A stretch of 27,636 bases of DNA, from positions 1-27,636 of IMG/VR virus record IMGVR_UViG_3300036770_000043; one strand, given 5' to 3'. A program made the translations under genes and the position numbers. This DNA comes from a virus. This document shows positions 7,897 to 14,684 of this stretch, one piece after another. How positions within the stretch are numbered: position 1 is the first letter of the stretch; each line of letters opens with the position of its first letter. Under the pieces are notes generated by a model. It searched no databases, was not told the origin of the DNA, and was given only the letters and a program-made list of their open reading frames with translations.

Positions 7897-9122
7897 CACA
7901 GTCCTCCGTGGGCGTTAGAGCAACCCGCTAAAGCATATCGTCCAACAGACAAGTCGCCAAAATCCGTAGCATTACCGGTAGTGGCGATAGTCACATAGTT
8001 GATAGTATTGTTTTCCCCGGTGCCCCCGCAAAAAACACCTCTTAATGAGCTAGAAGTTGCCGCTATAAGCCTTTGGGAATACAAAAGATCGCCAAAGTCA
8101 ATTGCATTGCCTGTTGAAGCAATAGTGACGTAACCAATTATATTTAAATTCCCATCAACGTCGTTGTTGCCCGCAGCAAACAACCCTCTCGTAGAAGAAG
8201 AACACCCAGCTAATCCATATGTAATTTGAGTTAAATCACCAAAGTCTGCTGCATTTCCTGTTGAGCTAATAGTTATGTACTCAATGGTGTTTAATCTTAC
8301 AGAGGTAAATCCACCAGCAAATAAACCTCTTGTTGACGAAGCACAAGCACCGGCTTGGTCTAGGTTATTGCTTAAACTGCCAAAACTGGTCGCGTTTCCG
8401 GTAGAGGCAATGGTTACATATTGTATGCTGGATGTACGCCCACCAGCCGTTTCACCCCCTGCCGAAACGCCTCTTGTTTGATTAGAGCATCCAGTAAGGT
8501 AGGCAATACCCGTATACCCGCCAACATTTAACAAATCACCAAAATCTGTGGCATTGCCTATTGAGGTAATTGTTACATAGTCAATGACGTTGGTTCTAGA
8601 AGCCGCTTCACCACCTGCCCAAACCCCTCTGGTGGACGAAGAGTATGCAGATACCCCAAATCTAGCAATAGTCAAATCGCCAAAATCAACTGCATTACCA
8701 GCAGAAGCTATATTTATGTAGTCTATGACATTTACTTGGCCTGAAGCCCCATATCCTCCACCAAATAGACCTCTTTGCAACTGCTCCGGTGTCACACTCC
8801 CACTAGTACCGGCTGGGCCATACTGCACGCCATTGGTGGCCTGCACATTGAAAGTGTAAGCGGTACCGTTCGTCAGGCCAGTGACCGTAAGCGGTGATGA
8901 GGCCCCAGTAGCCGTAAACCCGCCCGGAGATGATGTGGCTAGATAACCGGTGATCCCCGGAGGCACCCCTGTGAATGTTGGGGCAGTGAACGTAATGGTT
9001 GCCTGTGCGTCACCCGCAGTAGCAGACACACTAGTAGGAGCACCGGGTCCTTGAGGCCAATTCTGCGCAGCATAAGCCTGCAACTGCGACACAAGGTTCC
9101 ATACACCGGAGTAGCTGGGCAT
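7896..9122 (-). CDS. Kelch-like repeat protein B, Fn3-like domain plus 6 repeats
   Basis: I chose the ATG at 9120-9122 (protein MPSYSGVWNLVSQ), because GGAGGA lies eight bases upstream and the longer open frame would run through the previous gene. The 408-residue protein has an N-terminal GVWNL...NWP motif, shared in kind with paralogue C (GVWTL...LWP). An Fn3-like domain follows at about 27-112 (APTSVSATAGDAQATITFT, then LTVTGLTNGTAYTFNVQA), and then six Kelch-like repeats from residue 117. Two repeats lack the usual Cys (SAYSSST and AATSSSL). Fn3-like domains in phage virion proteins are known as carbohydrate or cell-surface adhesion modules. The six blades fit one closed propeller. The protein probably forms part of a tail appendage; this is inferred from architecture and position. 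Confidence 0.87.
   Translation of the reverse strand: MPSYSGVWNLVSQLQAYAAQNWPQGPGAPTSVSATAGDAQATITFTAPTFTGVPPGITGYLATSSPGGFTATGASSPLTVTGLTNGTAYTFNVQATNGVQYGPAGTSGSVTPEQLQRGLFGGGYGASGQVNVIDYINIASAGNAVDFGDLTIARFGVSAYSSSTRGVWAGGEAASRTNVIDYVTITSIGNATDFGDLLNVGGYTGIAYLTGCSNQTRGVSAGGETAGGRTSSIQYVTIASTGNATSFGSLSNNLDQAGACASSTRGLFAGGFTSVRLNTIEYITISSTGNAADFGDLTQITYGLAGCSSSTRGLFAAGNNDVDGNLNIIGYVTIASTGNAIDFGDLLYSQRLIAATSSSLRGVFCGGTGENNTINYVTIATTGNATDFGDLSVGRYALAGCSNAHGGL
7899..8774 (-). repeat. Six tandem Kelch-like repeats in gene B
   Basis: Six diverged direct repeats of roughly 43 to 53 codons follow the same pattern as in genes A and C. Repeat 2 has a longer variable segment (LLNVGGYTGIAYLTGC) and repeat 3 a diverged FGSL in place of FGDL. 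Confidence 0.9.
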
Positions 9123-9124
9123 GA

Positions 9125-10324
9125 TCAGAGTCCTCCGTGGGCTGATGAACAACCGGCCTGATAGAAGTCTGCTTGAATCAAATCGCCAAAGTCTATCGCA
9201 TTTCCCGTAGTAGCAATAGTGACGTACTGGATTGTGTTGTTTGGCGTAAAAGACACATGCCCGCCACCCCAAACTCCGCGAGTTGACGAAGAACAAGCAG
9301 CCGAAAGAGTAACCGCAACAACCAAATCACCAAAATCTATGGCGTTGCCTGTGGTGGCAATAGTTATATAGTCGATGACATTGATATTACCGTTGCCTCC
9401 ACCAAACAAACCCCTTGTAGGGGATGAACATCCCGATAAATAATACCTTGCTACAGTTAAATCGCCAAAATTTGTTGCGTTGCCGGTTGTAGCAATCGTA
9501 ACGTATCCAATCGTGCTGAGAGCTACCCCACCAGAAGTAATACCCCCTCCAAAAATGCCTCTTGTAGAAGAAGAACACGCTGCTAAATAAGCAGGCGTAA
9601 CTGTTAAATCTCCAAAGTATGTAGCATTCCCGGTGGTAGCAATGGTGACGTATTGAATAACATTCAACGGCGGGTCAGCCAAACCCGTAGTGTACCCGCC
9701 AGCAATTAACCCTCTGGTTTCGTTAGAGCAGCCTGCGGGGGCTAAAGATGGAGTAGGCATATCCCCAAAATCAGTGGCGTTGCCGGTGGTGGCAATTGTG
9801 ACGTAATCAATGGTATTTACAGGATCAGATGTATAGCCACCACCAAACAAGCCTCTTGTTGAAGAAGAACACGCAGAAAGTCCATACCTCGATTGAGTCA
9901 AATCACCGAAGTCTAAAGAGTTGCCTGTAGTAGCAATGTTGATGTATTGAATAGTATTACTCGCGCCGCCACTAACACCACCACCAAACAAACCCCGCGC
10001 CAAAGCAGGCGTCACACTCCCACTTGCTGCGCTGTAAGGACTCGGGCCATAAGAGTTCAACGCCCACACCGTGAAGGTGTAGGACGTACCGTTAGTCAGG
10101 CCGGTGACAGTGACAGGGGAGGAAGCCGCAGTCCCAGTGATCTGTCCGGGGTTTGAGACGGCGTAGTAGGCAGTGATAGCCGACCCACCCGTATTAGAGG
10201 GCGCTGTGAAAGCTACAGAGGCTTGCGTATCCCCACCGGTAGCCGTACCGATAGTAGGCGCGTCAGCAACCTTTAGCGGGTCATAGAAGGCCGAGATAAA
10301 CCCAGCAGGCGGACGAAGCGGCAT
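9125..10324 (-). CDS. Kelch-like repeat protein A, Fn3-like domain plus 6 repeats
   Basis: The 399-residue protein is the first of three tandem paralogues. The N-terminus is MPLRPPAGFISAFYDPL. An Fn3-like domain spans about residues 21-107 (APTIGTATGGDTQASVAFT ... VTVTGLTNGTSYTFTVWA ... SGSVTP), closely similar to that of paralogue B. Six Kelch-like repeats follow from residue 110, each with GG, N-x-I-x-Y, TIATTGNA and FGDL, and all six keep the Cys in the C-S-S/N segment. The protein ends SSAHGGL, and the two GGA glycine codons form the ribosome binding site for gene B. AGGGGGG precedes the ATG. The likely role is a virion appendage or receptor-binding protein, inferred from the adhesion-type domain, propeller repeats and neighbourhood of small tail proteins. 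Confidence 0.87.
   Translation of the reverse strand: MPLRPPAGFISAFYDPLKVADAPTIGTATGGDTQASVAFTAPSNTGGSAITAYYAVSNPGQITGTAASSPVTVTGLTNGTSYTFTVWALNSYGPSPYSAASGSVTPALARGLFGGGVSGGASNTIQYINIATTGNSLDFGDLTQSRYGLSACSSSTRGLFGGGYTSDPVNTIDYVTIATTGNATDFGDMPTPSLAPAGCSNETRGLIAGGYTTGLADPPLNVIQYVTIATTGNATYFGDLTVTPAYLAACSSSTRGIFGGGITSGGVALSTIGYVTIATTGNATNFGDLTVARYYLSGCSSPTRGLFGGGNGNINVIDYITIATTGNAIDFGDLVVAVTLSAACSSSTRGVWGGGHVSFTPNNTIQYVTIATTGNAIDFGDLIQADFYQAGCSSAHGGL
9128..9997 (-). repeat. Six tandem Kelch-like repeats in gene A
   Basis: Six diverged direct repeats of about 45 to 50 codons. Compared with genes B and C, nearly all copies use ATTGN (IATTGN) rather than ASTGN or ASVGN, so repeats are more alike within this gene than between genes at this position. 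Confidence 0.88.
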
Positions 10325-10336
10325 GACGCCCCCCTA

Positions 10337-10714
10337 TCAAGAATTTATCTCTTCCCAACTGGCAGTCACCACAAGATCATTAGCCGCGCTTGCAATCGCA
10401 CCGATCGACTGGTTCTCAAGCAGGTAGAACGACGTCGTCTTGTCGGTCACGATCAGAGTCGCATCCGCCGGCACCGAGATGGTCGAGGCGATAGCAAACG
10501 CAGTGCCACCAAGAGCCGCCGCGCTGTAGATGTTGATGGTGATGTCCGCAGCATTTGTGCCATCGACGTTAGCCACAACGATGCTGTTGATCTTGAAGAC
10601 CTTGCCCGATGAAGCAGCATTGCTCACAAGACTTGTTGCGCTAGTGGTCGATAGTGATGTTTGTGACGAGTTGCCGTAGATGGCGGCAACGTTAACAATA
10701 TTTGGGTTAGCCAT
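10337..10714 (-). CDS. Small virion structural protein (125 aa)
   Basis: The protein begins MANPNIVNVAAIYGNSSQTSL and continues with alternating polar and hydrophobic beta-type sequence (INSIVVANVDGTNAADITIN, then TAFAIASTISVPADATLIV). The pattern suggests a compact beta-sandwich of the kind found in head decoration or tail accessory proteins. There are no cysteines, membrane segments or catalytic motifs. AAGGAG stands six bases before the ATG. Its position between a fibre-like gene and the Kelch-repeat genes suggests a tail or appendage part. I have a memory of similar MANPNIVN proteins in uncultured phages, but no assigned function. Confidence 0.72.
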   Translation of the reverse strand: MANPNIVNVAAIYGNSSQTSLSTTSATSLVSNAASSGKVFKINSIVVANVDGTNAADITINIYSAAALGGTAFAIASTISVPADATLIVTDKTTSFYLLENQSIGAIASAANDLVVTASWEEINS

Positions 10715-10723
10715 GACGACTCC

Positions 10724-11323
10724 TTAAATGGCAAAGATGAGATCAAACGCGATTGACTTGCCAGCTGTAATCCCACTTGTGCTCGGGATCGGCGATGAGA
10801 CCCAGTTGGTTCCGTCTGATGTCAGCACGTTACCATTTGTCCCAGGCAACGACAGTCCAGTACCGCCGTTGGCTGGAGGCAAAACCCCCGTCACATCAGT
10901 GGTCAGACTAATGGGGTTGCTGACAATTTTTACAAAGTCTGAGCCATTCCAGGCTACCAAAGCCCTTGTAGCCGCCGGTATCACCACCCCAGTCGTAGGG
11001 CCAGAGCCAACGATCTGAACACCATATCCACCAGTAGTGGAGTTGATGATGATGTAAGCCTTGGACTGCGCAGGAGCCGTGATAGTCCGTTGTGCAGTAC
11101 GCGCGCCGGTACACAGAATGATTGCTTGGCGGGCTTGGTTGGACGCACCGTTAGTAGTGCTCAACGTCACGTCTAAATCAGTACTAAGCGTTGTAGTGCC
11201 AGCTACAGCTGAATCCAGCAGCGTTGTGATCGAGTCGTTTACCGTCACGCCCCAAGTGCCGGTCAGATCCCCGGTGGTAGGGAGGGCAAGCCCAAGTAAA
11301 GAGGTAAAGTTGGTGACTGCCAT
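10724..11323 (-). CDS. Tail fibre-like structural protein (199 aa)
   Basis: The protein starts MAVTNFTSLLGLALPTTGDLTGTWGVTVNDSI. The GTWG-x-x-VN-x-SI pattern is common at the N-terminus of phage tail-fibre-type proteins. Near the C-terminus it has PPANGGTGLSLPGTNGNVLT followed by SDGTNWVS, a glycine-rich fibre motif often seen where phage fibres bind other parts. It ends GKSIAFDLIFAI. AAGGAG is seven bases upstream of the start. No enzymatic motif is present. A virion appendage role is likely from these motifs and the neighbouring genes. Confidence 0.75.
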   Translation of the reverse strand: MAVTNFTSLLGLALPTTGDLTGTWGVTVNDSITTLLDSAVAGTTTLSTDLDVTLSTTNGASNQARQAIILCTGARTAQRTITAPAQSKAYIIINSTTGGYGVQIVGSGPTTGVVIPAATRALVAWNGSDFVKIVSNPISLTTDVTGVLPPANGGTGLSLPGTNGNVLTSDGTNWVSSPIPSTSGITAGKSIAFDLIFAI

Positions 11324-11332
11324 GTTCTCTCC

Positions 11333-11677
11333 TTACAGCCCGTACACAATGTCCATCGCAAAAGCGACTGGCCGGGTAACAGACGGCGTAGCTGGATAGG
11401 TCACAAAGACATCCTTTGTGCCCGCGCTGAAACTCACCAAAGATCCAGAATTGGACGACGACAGCACAGTGTCACGCGACAGCGTGGTGCCAGAAGAAGT
11501 GTAGGTTCCAATACCCACTTCCCACTCATTACCGCCGGCTATCGTGTAGTACGTGGTGTTGCCGTTGCCAATCGCAGAGAACGATTGAAAGCCAGAGGCG
11601 GCACCCAAAAGAGTCGCGGTACCGGTTCCAACAACGGTGGTCGTTTCCTTAACTCTGTCTTTAACAACTAAAGGCAT
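11333..11677 (-). CDS. Small tail/virion structural protein (114 aa)
   Basis: The protein begins MPLVVKDRVKETTTVVGTGT and contains GFQSFSAIGNGNTTYYTI, then GNEWEVGIGTYT and LSRDTVLSSSNSGSL. I recognise this string of motifs as a widespread small phage structural family without a named function. It is a beta-rich, Ser/Thr/Gly-rich protein with no Cys. GAGGT lies about five bases before the ATG. The C-terminus PVAFAMDIVYGL resembles the end of the adjacent 199-residue fibre-like protein (SIAFDLIFAI), which may reflect a shared attachment or assembly segment. Confidence 0.75.
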   Translation of the reverse strand: MPLVVKDRVKETTTVVGTGTATLLGAASGFQSFSAIGNGNTTYYTIAGGNEWEVGIGTYTSSGTTLSRDTVLSSSNSGSLVSFSAGTKDVFVTYPATPSVTRPVAFAMDIVYGL

Positions 11678-11698
11678 GGCTACCTCTACACCTGAAAG

Positions 11699-12475
11699 TT
11701 AGTTGCTAGTCCTGATATTTGACCACACCGTACTCTGGCTGTCGTTAATGATTTCCCAGAGATACCGGCCAAGTATGCTATCTGCCGCTACAGCGGTTGC
11801 TGGGGCTGTGCAAACAAACACAGCTCTGGCGGATGACTGATCAATGCCAGAACTCTGCTCCAATACGGTTACGGCAAAATCAACCAGCGTTGATGTCTGA
11901 TCACTGATACTTGAGCTCTCAACAACGGAGTTCTGCAGCACAACCAAAGACGTAGCTTGATCAGTACCAGACGCAAGTTCTGCCACCGAGACAACAAAGT
12001 TCATGGACCCGCTGGCTACATCAAGCGCCTGTGACAGCTCGTTAATCACGCCAGACATAACAGCAGATGCAGAAGTTTGATCAAGGGCGGTGGATGCATC
12101 GCTAGCCAAACAAGCAAATGCCACAGTGGTAGAAGAAACATCAGTGGCGCTAGATGCCTCTACTACTGAGTCTGCAAAATCCAAACCGCTACTTGTCTGC
12201 TCCGAGCCTGTAGCTGCTTCCTGTATGACGCCTACAAACACCAGCAACGATGAGACTTCGTCCGCACCAGATGCAGCCTCCAACACTGACCCAGGCAGTA
12301 TGCGAAGGGCTGATACTTGATCTACCGCTGATGCTGATTCACTGGCTAATGACGCAAAAACAGCAGCTGCAAGAGCCTGATCAACAGCTGATGCAGCTTC
12401 AATGATAGATGCTTGGTACGTCGCCCCCGCTAGGGAGGAGAAAGGCGCTCCGGCAAAGGTAGCGTACCCAAACAT
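11699..12475 (-). CDS. Virion-region protein of ten exact 20-residue repeats
   Basis: The 258-residue protein has an N-terminal cap (MFGYATFAGAPFSSLAGATY), ten repeats of exactly 20 residues (residues 23-222), and a C-terminal cap with DSILGRYLWEIINDSQSTVW. The repeat consensus is about SVVEASSAxDQTSxxxVFxx. An acidic residue stands at repeat position 4 and at position 10 in all ten copies, and lysine and arginine are almost absent from the array. The fixed length with no insertion suggests a solenoid or regularly stacked structure. No catalytic motif is seen. The start overlaps nothing and has only a weak AAGG in front. From its neighbours I infer a tail or fibre component; the exact role is unknown. 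Confidence 0.78.
   Translation of the reverse strand: MFGYATFAGAPFSSLAGATYQASIIEAASAVDQALAAAVFASLASESASAVDQVSALRILPGSVLEAASGADEVSSLLVFVGVIQEAATGSEQTSSGLDFADSVVEASSATDVSSTTVAFACLASDASTALDQTSASAVMSGVINELSQALDVASGSMNFVVSVAELASGTDQATSLVVLQNSVVESSSISDQTSTLVDFAVTVLEQSSGIDQSSARAVFVCTAPATAVAADSILGRYLWEIINDSQSTVWSNIRTSN
11810..12409 (-). repeat. Ten 60-bp coding repeats (20-residue units)
   Basis: The ten units keep strict 20-codon spacing, e.g. SIIEAASAVDQ, SVLEAASGADE, SVVEASSATDV, SVVESSSISDQ and TVLEQSSGIDQ. DNA identity between units is low, so the array is old or under selection for structure rather than recently expanded. Confidence 0.85.
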
Positions 12476-12477
12476 TT

Positions 12478-12657
12478 TTAAGCCTTGGTCAGCTCAGCTT
12501 CATTGAACCAACGCTCTTGTACAACGCCGTTCGCATCAGTCCATTCCAGCTTGCAATAGACGGTACCATCTTCATCCATGCGAAAAGCCTGCACAGGGCC
12601 TTGAGGTACAACAGTCTTAACCTTAACTACATCGCCCTTCTTAAACTTAGCAGCCAT
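12478..12657 (-). CDS. Small conserved-type phage protein, SH3-like (59 aa)
   Basis: A 59-residue frame begins with ATG at 12655-12657, with AAGGAG seven bases upstream, and ends in TAA at 12478-12480. The protein is MAAKFKKGDVVKVKTVVPQG, then PVQAFRMDEDGTVYCKLEW, then TDANGVVQERWFNEAELTKA. KKGDVVKVK, the EW strand and RWF-x-EAEL suggest a small SH3/KOW-like beta barrel. It is a credible gene because it fills the 180 bases between two structural genes with good spacing on both sides. Function is unknown; such barrels often mediate binding within virions. Confidence 0.8.
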   Translation of the reverse strand: MAAKFKKGDVVKVKTVVPQGPVQAFRMDEDGTVYCKLEWTDANGVVQERWFNEAELTKA

Positions 12658-12667
12658 GATTCACTCC

Positions 12668-13258
12668 TTACGCAGCGTCGAGGCTGAACTGATAGGTGAC
12701 ATTCAGCGTATCGCCACTTACCACTGCACGATCACCCGGAGATTGAAAGTCCGAAGCCGAGAACAGAATGCCCGAGGTACCAGAAGCCGCACTAGCCAAG
12801 AAAGCACCAGCGATCGTAACCGTGCCGGTCATGTTGAACTGAGCCGGCGAACCAGAGTTGTCAATAACAGATGGGTCAGCCGTAGTTGCCGTACCAAACG
12901 TAACTGCCTTACGGTTGCCGCTGTAGTCAGTGTTTTCAGTCCAGCCGCCCGCGCCAGTAGCGCCGTGCGAGGCAAGCGTGTCACTAGCCGAGATAGTGGT
13001 ATCCACCGCAGGCCCAGTGATCAGACCAAGATACCAAGCAGCCGTGTAAGACGAACCGGCGAAATACTTGGTGTTCATGTCCTGAAGACCGACGTTCACG
13101 ACAAGGTTATGAGCCTTGTCTTCCCACTTCAGGTTGCCGTCCTTGTCAAAGCACTGAATGGTGAAGATCCCGCCGCCATGAACACCGTTCACAGCAGCGC
13201 CACCCACCTCGATAGAGGCTTTGGCCGAGTCACCGGCACTAGCGATGTTGTTAAGCAT
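12668..13258 (-). CDS. Conserved-type tail/virion protein (196 aa)
   Basis: The protein contains GGIFTIQCFDKDGNLKWED, then KAHNLVVNVGLQDMNTKYF, then GSSYTAAWYLGLITGP. I recognise this set as a recurring structural family in uncultured phage genomes, with no biochemical function that I know. The second half is beta-rich (NMTGTVTIAGAFLASAASGT, SGDTLNVTYQFSLDAA). No signal peptide or membrane segment is seen. AAGGAG lies six bases before the ATG. The gene sits between the adaptor/neck genes and the repeat-bearing tail genes, fitting a tail or decoration component. Confidence 0.72.
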   Translation of the reverse strand: MLNNIASAGDSAKASIEVGGAAVNGVHGGGIFTIQCFDKDGNLKWEDKAHNLVVNVGLQDMNTKYFAGSSYTAAWYLGLITGPAVDTTISASDTLASHGATGAGGWTENTDYSGNRKAVTFGTATTADPSVIDNSGSPAQFNMTGTVTIAGAFLASAASGTSGILFSASDFQSPGDRAVVSGDTLNVTYQFSLDAA

Positions 13259-13268
13259 CTCAAACTCC

Positions 13269-13694
13269 TTAAGTTAAACGAATGAGCGCCGAAGTGCTCG
13301 TAGCTGGCGGAAACTCCACTAGGAAAGTGGCTGTGGAAGTCTTGTCATTCCCAAAGTCCAGTACACAAACAGCCGGGTTTGTAGTCCCGTTGAACTTGTA
13401 GATCAGGGCCCCACGAGCCGTGATAGCCCCAGTCCACGATGCGTCACTAAAATCTACGTACGCAGTACCACTTAATGACGCGAGTGCTGGGGTGATTGTA
13501 GCCCCACCTGCAACATAGCTACCTCCACTTGCTTCATTGGTGGCGGTATACGACGTAGTCTGTGCATCTAAAGAGGCAGCGTTCGTATATAGGGCAATCT
13601 TGTACACGTCAGCTGTGCCAGACCCAAAATCAAACGTGCCATCAAACAGCCCCTGTTTGAAGCTGTCGCAGGTGTAGTTTCCAGTAAACGGCAT
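13269..13694 (-). CDS. Small virion structural protein (141 aa)
   Basis: I chose the ATG at 13692-13694 (protein MPFTGNYTCDSFKQGLFDG), one base after the adaptor stop (TGAGATG), with GGTGG upstream. The longer frame to 13826 lies wholly inside the adaptor gene. The protein continues with FGSGTADVYKIALYTNAASLD and ends VEFPPATSTSALIRL, a beta-rich, Thr/Ser-rich sequence. NYTCDSFKQGL...DVYKIALYT is, from memory, a recurrent start of small phage structural proteins. No catalytic motif is visible. It is probably a tail or neck accessory protein. Confidence 0.72.
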   Translation of the reverse strand: MPFTGNYTCDSFKQGLFDGTFDFGSGTADVYKIALYTNAASLDAQTTSYTATNEASGGSYVAGGATITPALASLSGTAYVDFSDASWTGAITARGALIYKFNGTTNPAVCVLDFGNDKTSTATFLVEFPPATSTSALIRLT

Positions 13695-13695
13695 C

Positions 13696-14397
13696 TCACA
13701 CCACCGGCTGACGATACTGGCCAGAACGATAAGCATCCTGGCGCTCCATGCCATCACCAAGACGCTTGGCAAGACCAAGAGCTTCTTTGTACTTGGACTC
13801 ATAGAACGCCATGACGTCGTTCTCACCCTTCATGTATGTGTAGGCTTCTACAAGAGAGCCATACAAGAGAACCGAGTCAAAGTTGTCTCCAAGCCACGTA
13901 TTAGTAGCCGTGACAATCGACTCCGGGTAATAGTAGTAATGCAACTCAACCGAATACGCCGCGTCCGGTGTAGGACCAAGAATGAACGTCAGCTCATTAG
14001 TGATGACCGGCGTAGGATCATTGGTCGTCGTGGGACCAAACAGCGCGTAGTACTTGGGAAGCGCGATATCCGTAGGTGATGGATACGCAGCACGGATGTA
14101 GTTCACATCCTTGTTCAGCAGGTACTCGTACTCACCACCGTCAATCACCGCCATCGAGTACACAGCCAAGAAGTCCGCCGGGGCAGACAAATACTTGTTG
14201 TTAGCCGTCGTAATGCCTGTGACGTTCTTACGCAAAGACGGGAACTGCACCGTGTTGTAGATGCGCTGCTCCGCTTGCTGAATGAAGCGGTTGAGCTGTT
14301 CAGTCGTAGTGTCCGAGCTCGCATCGGCGAGCGTGAACGCCGGAAAGTTATTTTCCGTGTACGACTGAATAGCATCTACAAGCTGCGTGTAGTTCAC
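13696..14397 (-). CDS. Head-tail adaptor protein (SU10-adaptor-like)
   Basis: The 233-residue protein has features of phage adaptor proteins that dock under the portal: helical N-terminus with FIQQAEQRIYNTVQFPSLRK, then NKYLSAPADFLAVYSMAVID, GGEYEYLLNKDVNYIRAAYP, and a C-terminal helical part around YGSLVEAYTYMKGENDVMAFY. This combination resembles the adaptor family known from podovirus SU10. The start is GTG at 14395-14397, overlapping the previous stop as GTGA, with GGGGA upstream. The assignment is by motif memory and by position after the head genes. A general neck or tail-completion protein is the alternative. Confidence 0.72.
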   Translation of the reverse strand: MNYTQLVDAIQSYTENNFPAFTLADASSDTTTEQLNRFIQQAEQRIYNTVQFPSLRKNVTGITTANNKYLSAPADFLAVYSMAVIDGGEYEYLLNKDVNYIRAAYPSPTDIALPKYYALFGPTTTNDPTPVITNELTFILGPTPDAAYSVELHYYYYPESIVTATNTWLGDNFDSVLLYGSLVEAYTYMKGENDVMAFYESKYKEALGLAKRLGDGMERQDAYRSGQYRQPVV

Positions 14398-14684
14398 GCC
14401 ATCGGTCCCCGTGCCATCGTGCCCTTGGTAGCAGCACCAGTACCACGAATCTTGATGCCGTCAGTCTTAACGTCATCACGGTTCGGATCGCCAACGCTAA
14501 CGCGCATCGCCGGAGTCGAAGGACGCACAGACTGCGAACGCATACGGTTCGGGTCCTCGTTGGTCGAGATGGCACGCTTCATGTCTTGAGTGCTCATGGT
14601 TTTTCCTTTCATGTCGTGAGGCGTGGCATAGACCTCCGCCGATCCGACCTCTTTACCCATGACCTTCTTGGAATACTTAGCCAC
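14394..14684 (-). CDS. Small basic phage protein (96 aa)
   Basis: The likely start is the GTG at 14682-14684, giving (M)AKYSKKVMGKEVGSAEVYA. It overlaps the preceding 59-residue gene by eight bases; the ATG at 14744 would lie inside that gene. The protein is rich in Lys, Arg, Thr and Met (KGKTMSTQDMKRAISTNEDP, then GIKIRGTGAATKGTMARGP). It has no predicted folded core, Cys or membrane segment. It belongs to the run of short basic proteins in this region. A disordered virion-associated or DNA-contacting role is possible but not shown. Start confidence is moderate, since the GGAAGAC upstream is weak. Confidence 0.6.
   Translation of the reverse strand: MAKYSKKVMGKEVGSAEVYATPHDMKGKTMSTQDMKRAISTNEDPNRMRSQSVRPSTPAMRVSVGDPNRDDVKTDGIKIRGTGAATKGTMARGPMA

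Noticed and set aside
9123-9296. Longer N-terminus for Kelch-like gene B, starting at 9296
   Set aside because: It would lie in another frame of gene A and gives an unrelated Cys/Arg-rich protein; the ATG at 9122 has an ideal ribosome binding site.
6001-9997. Diversity-generating retroelement target in the Kelch repeats
   Set aside because: No reverse transcriptase or template repeat is seen, and variation is not confined to adenine-derived sites at one C-terminal cassette.
6001-9997. CRISPR-like array suggested by regular DNA repeats
   Set aside because: Units are about 145 bp, diverged, in frame and coding; there are no short identical repeats with unique spacers.
12656-13285. Plus-strand open frame (209 codons) opposite the 196-residue tail-type gene
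   Set aside because: Basic, Ser/Arg-rich nonsense-like protein opposite a gene with strong initiation signals.
13695-13826. Longer N-terminus for the 141-residue structural protein
   Set aside because: The added 44 residues overlap the adaptor gene and look like a shadow; the ATG at 13694 follows the adaptor stop.
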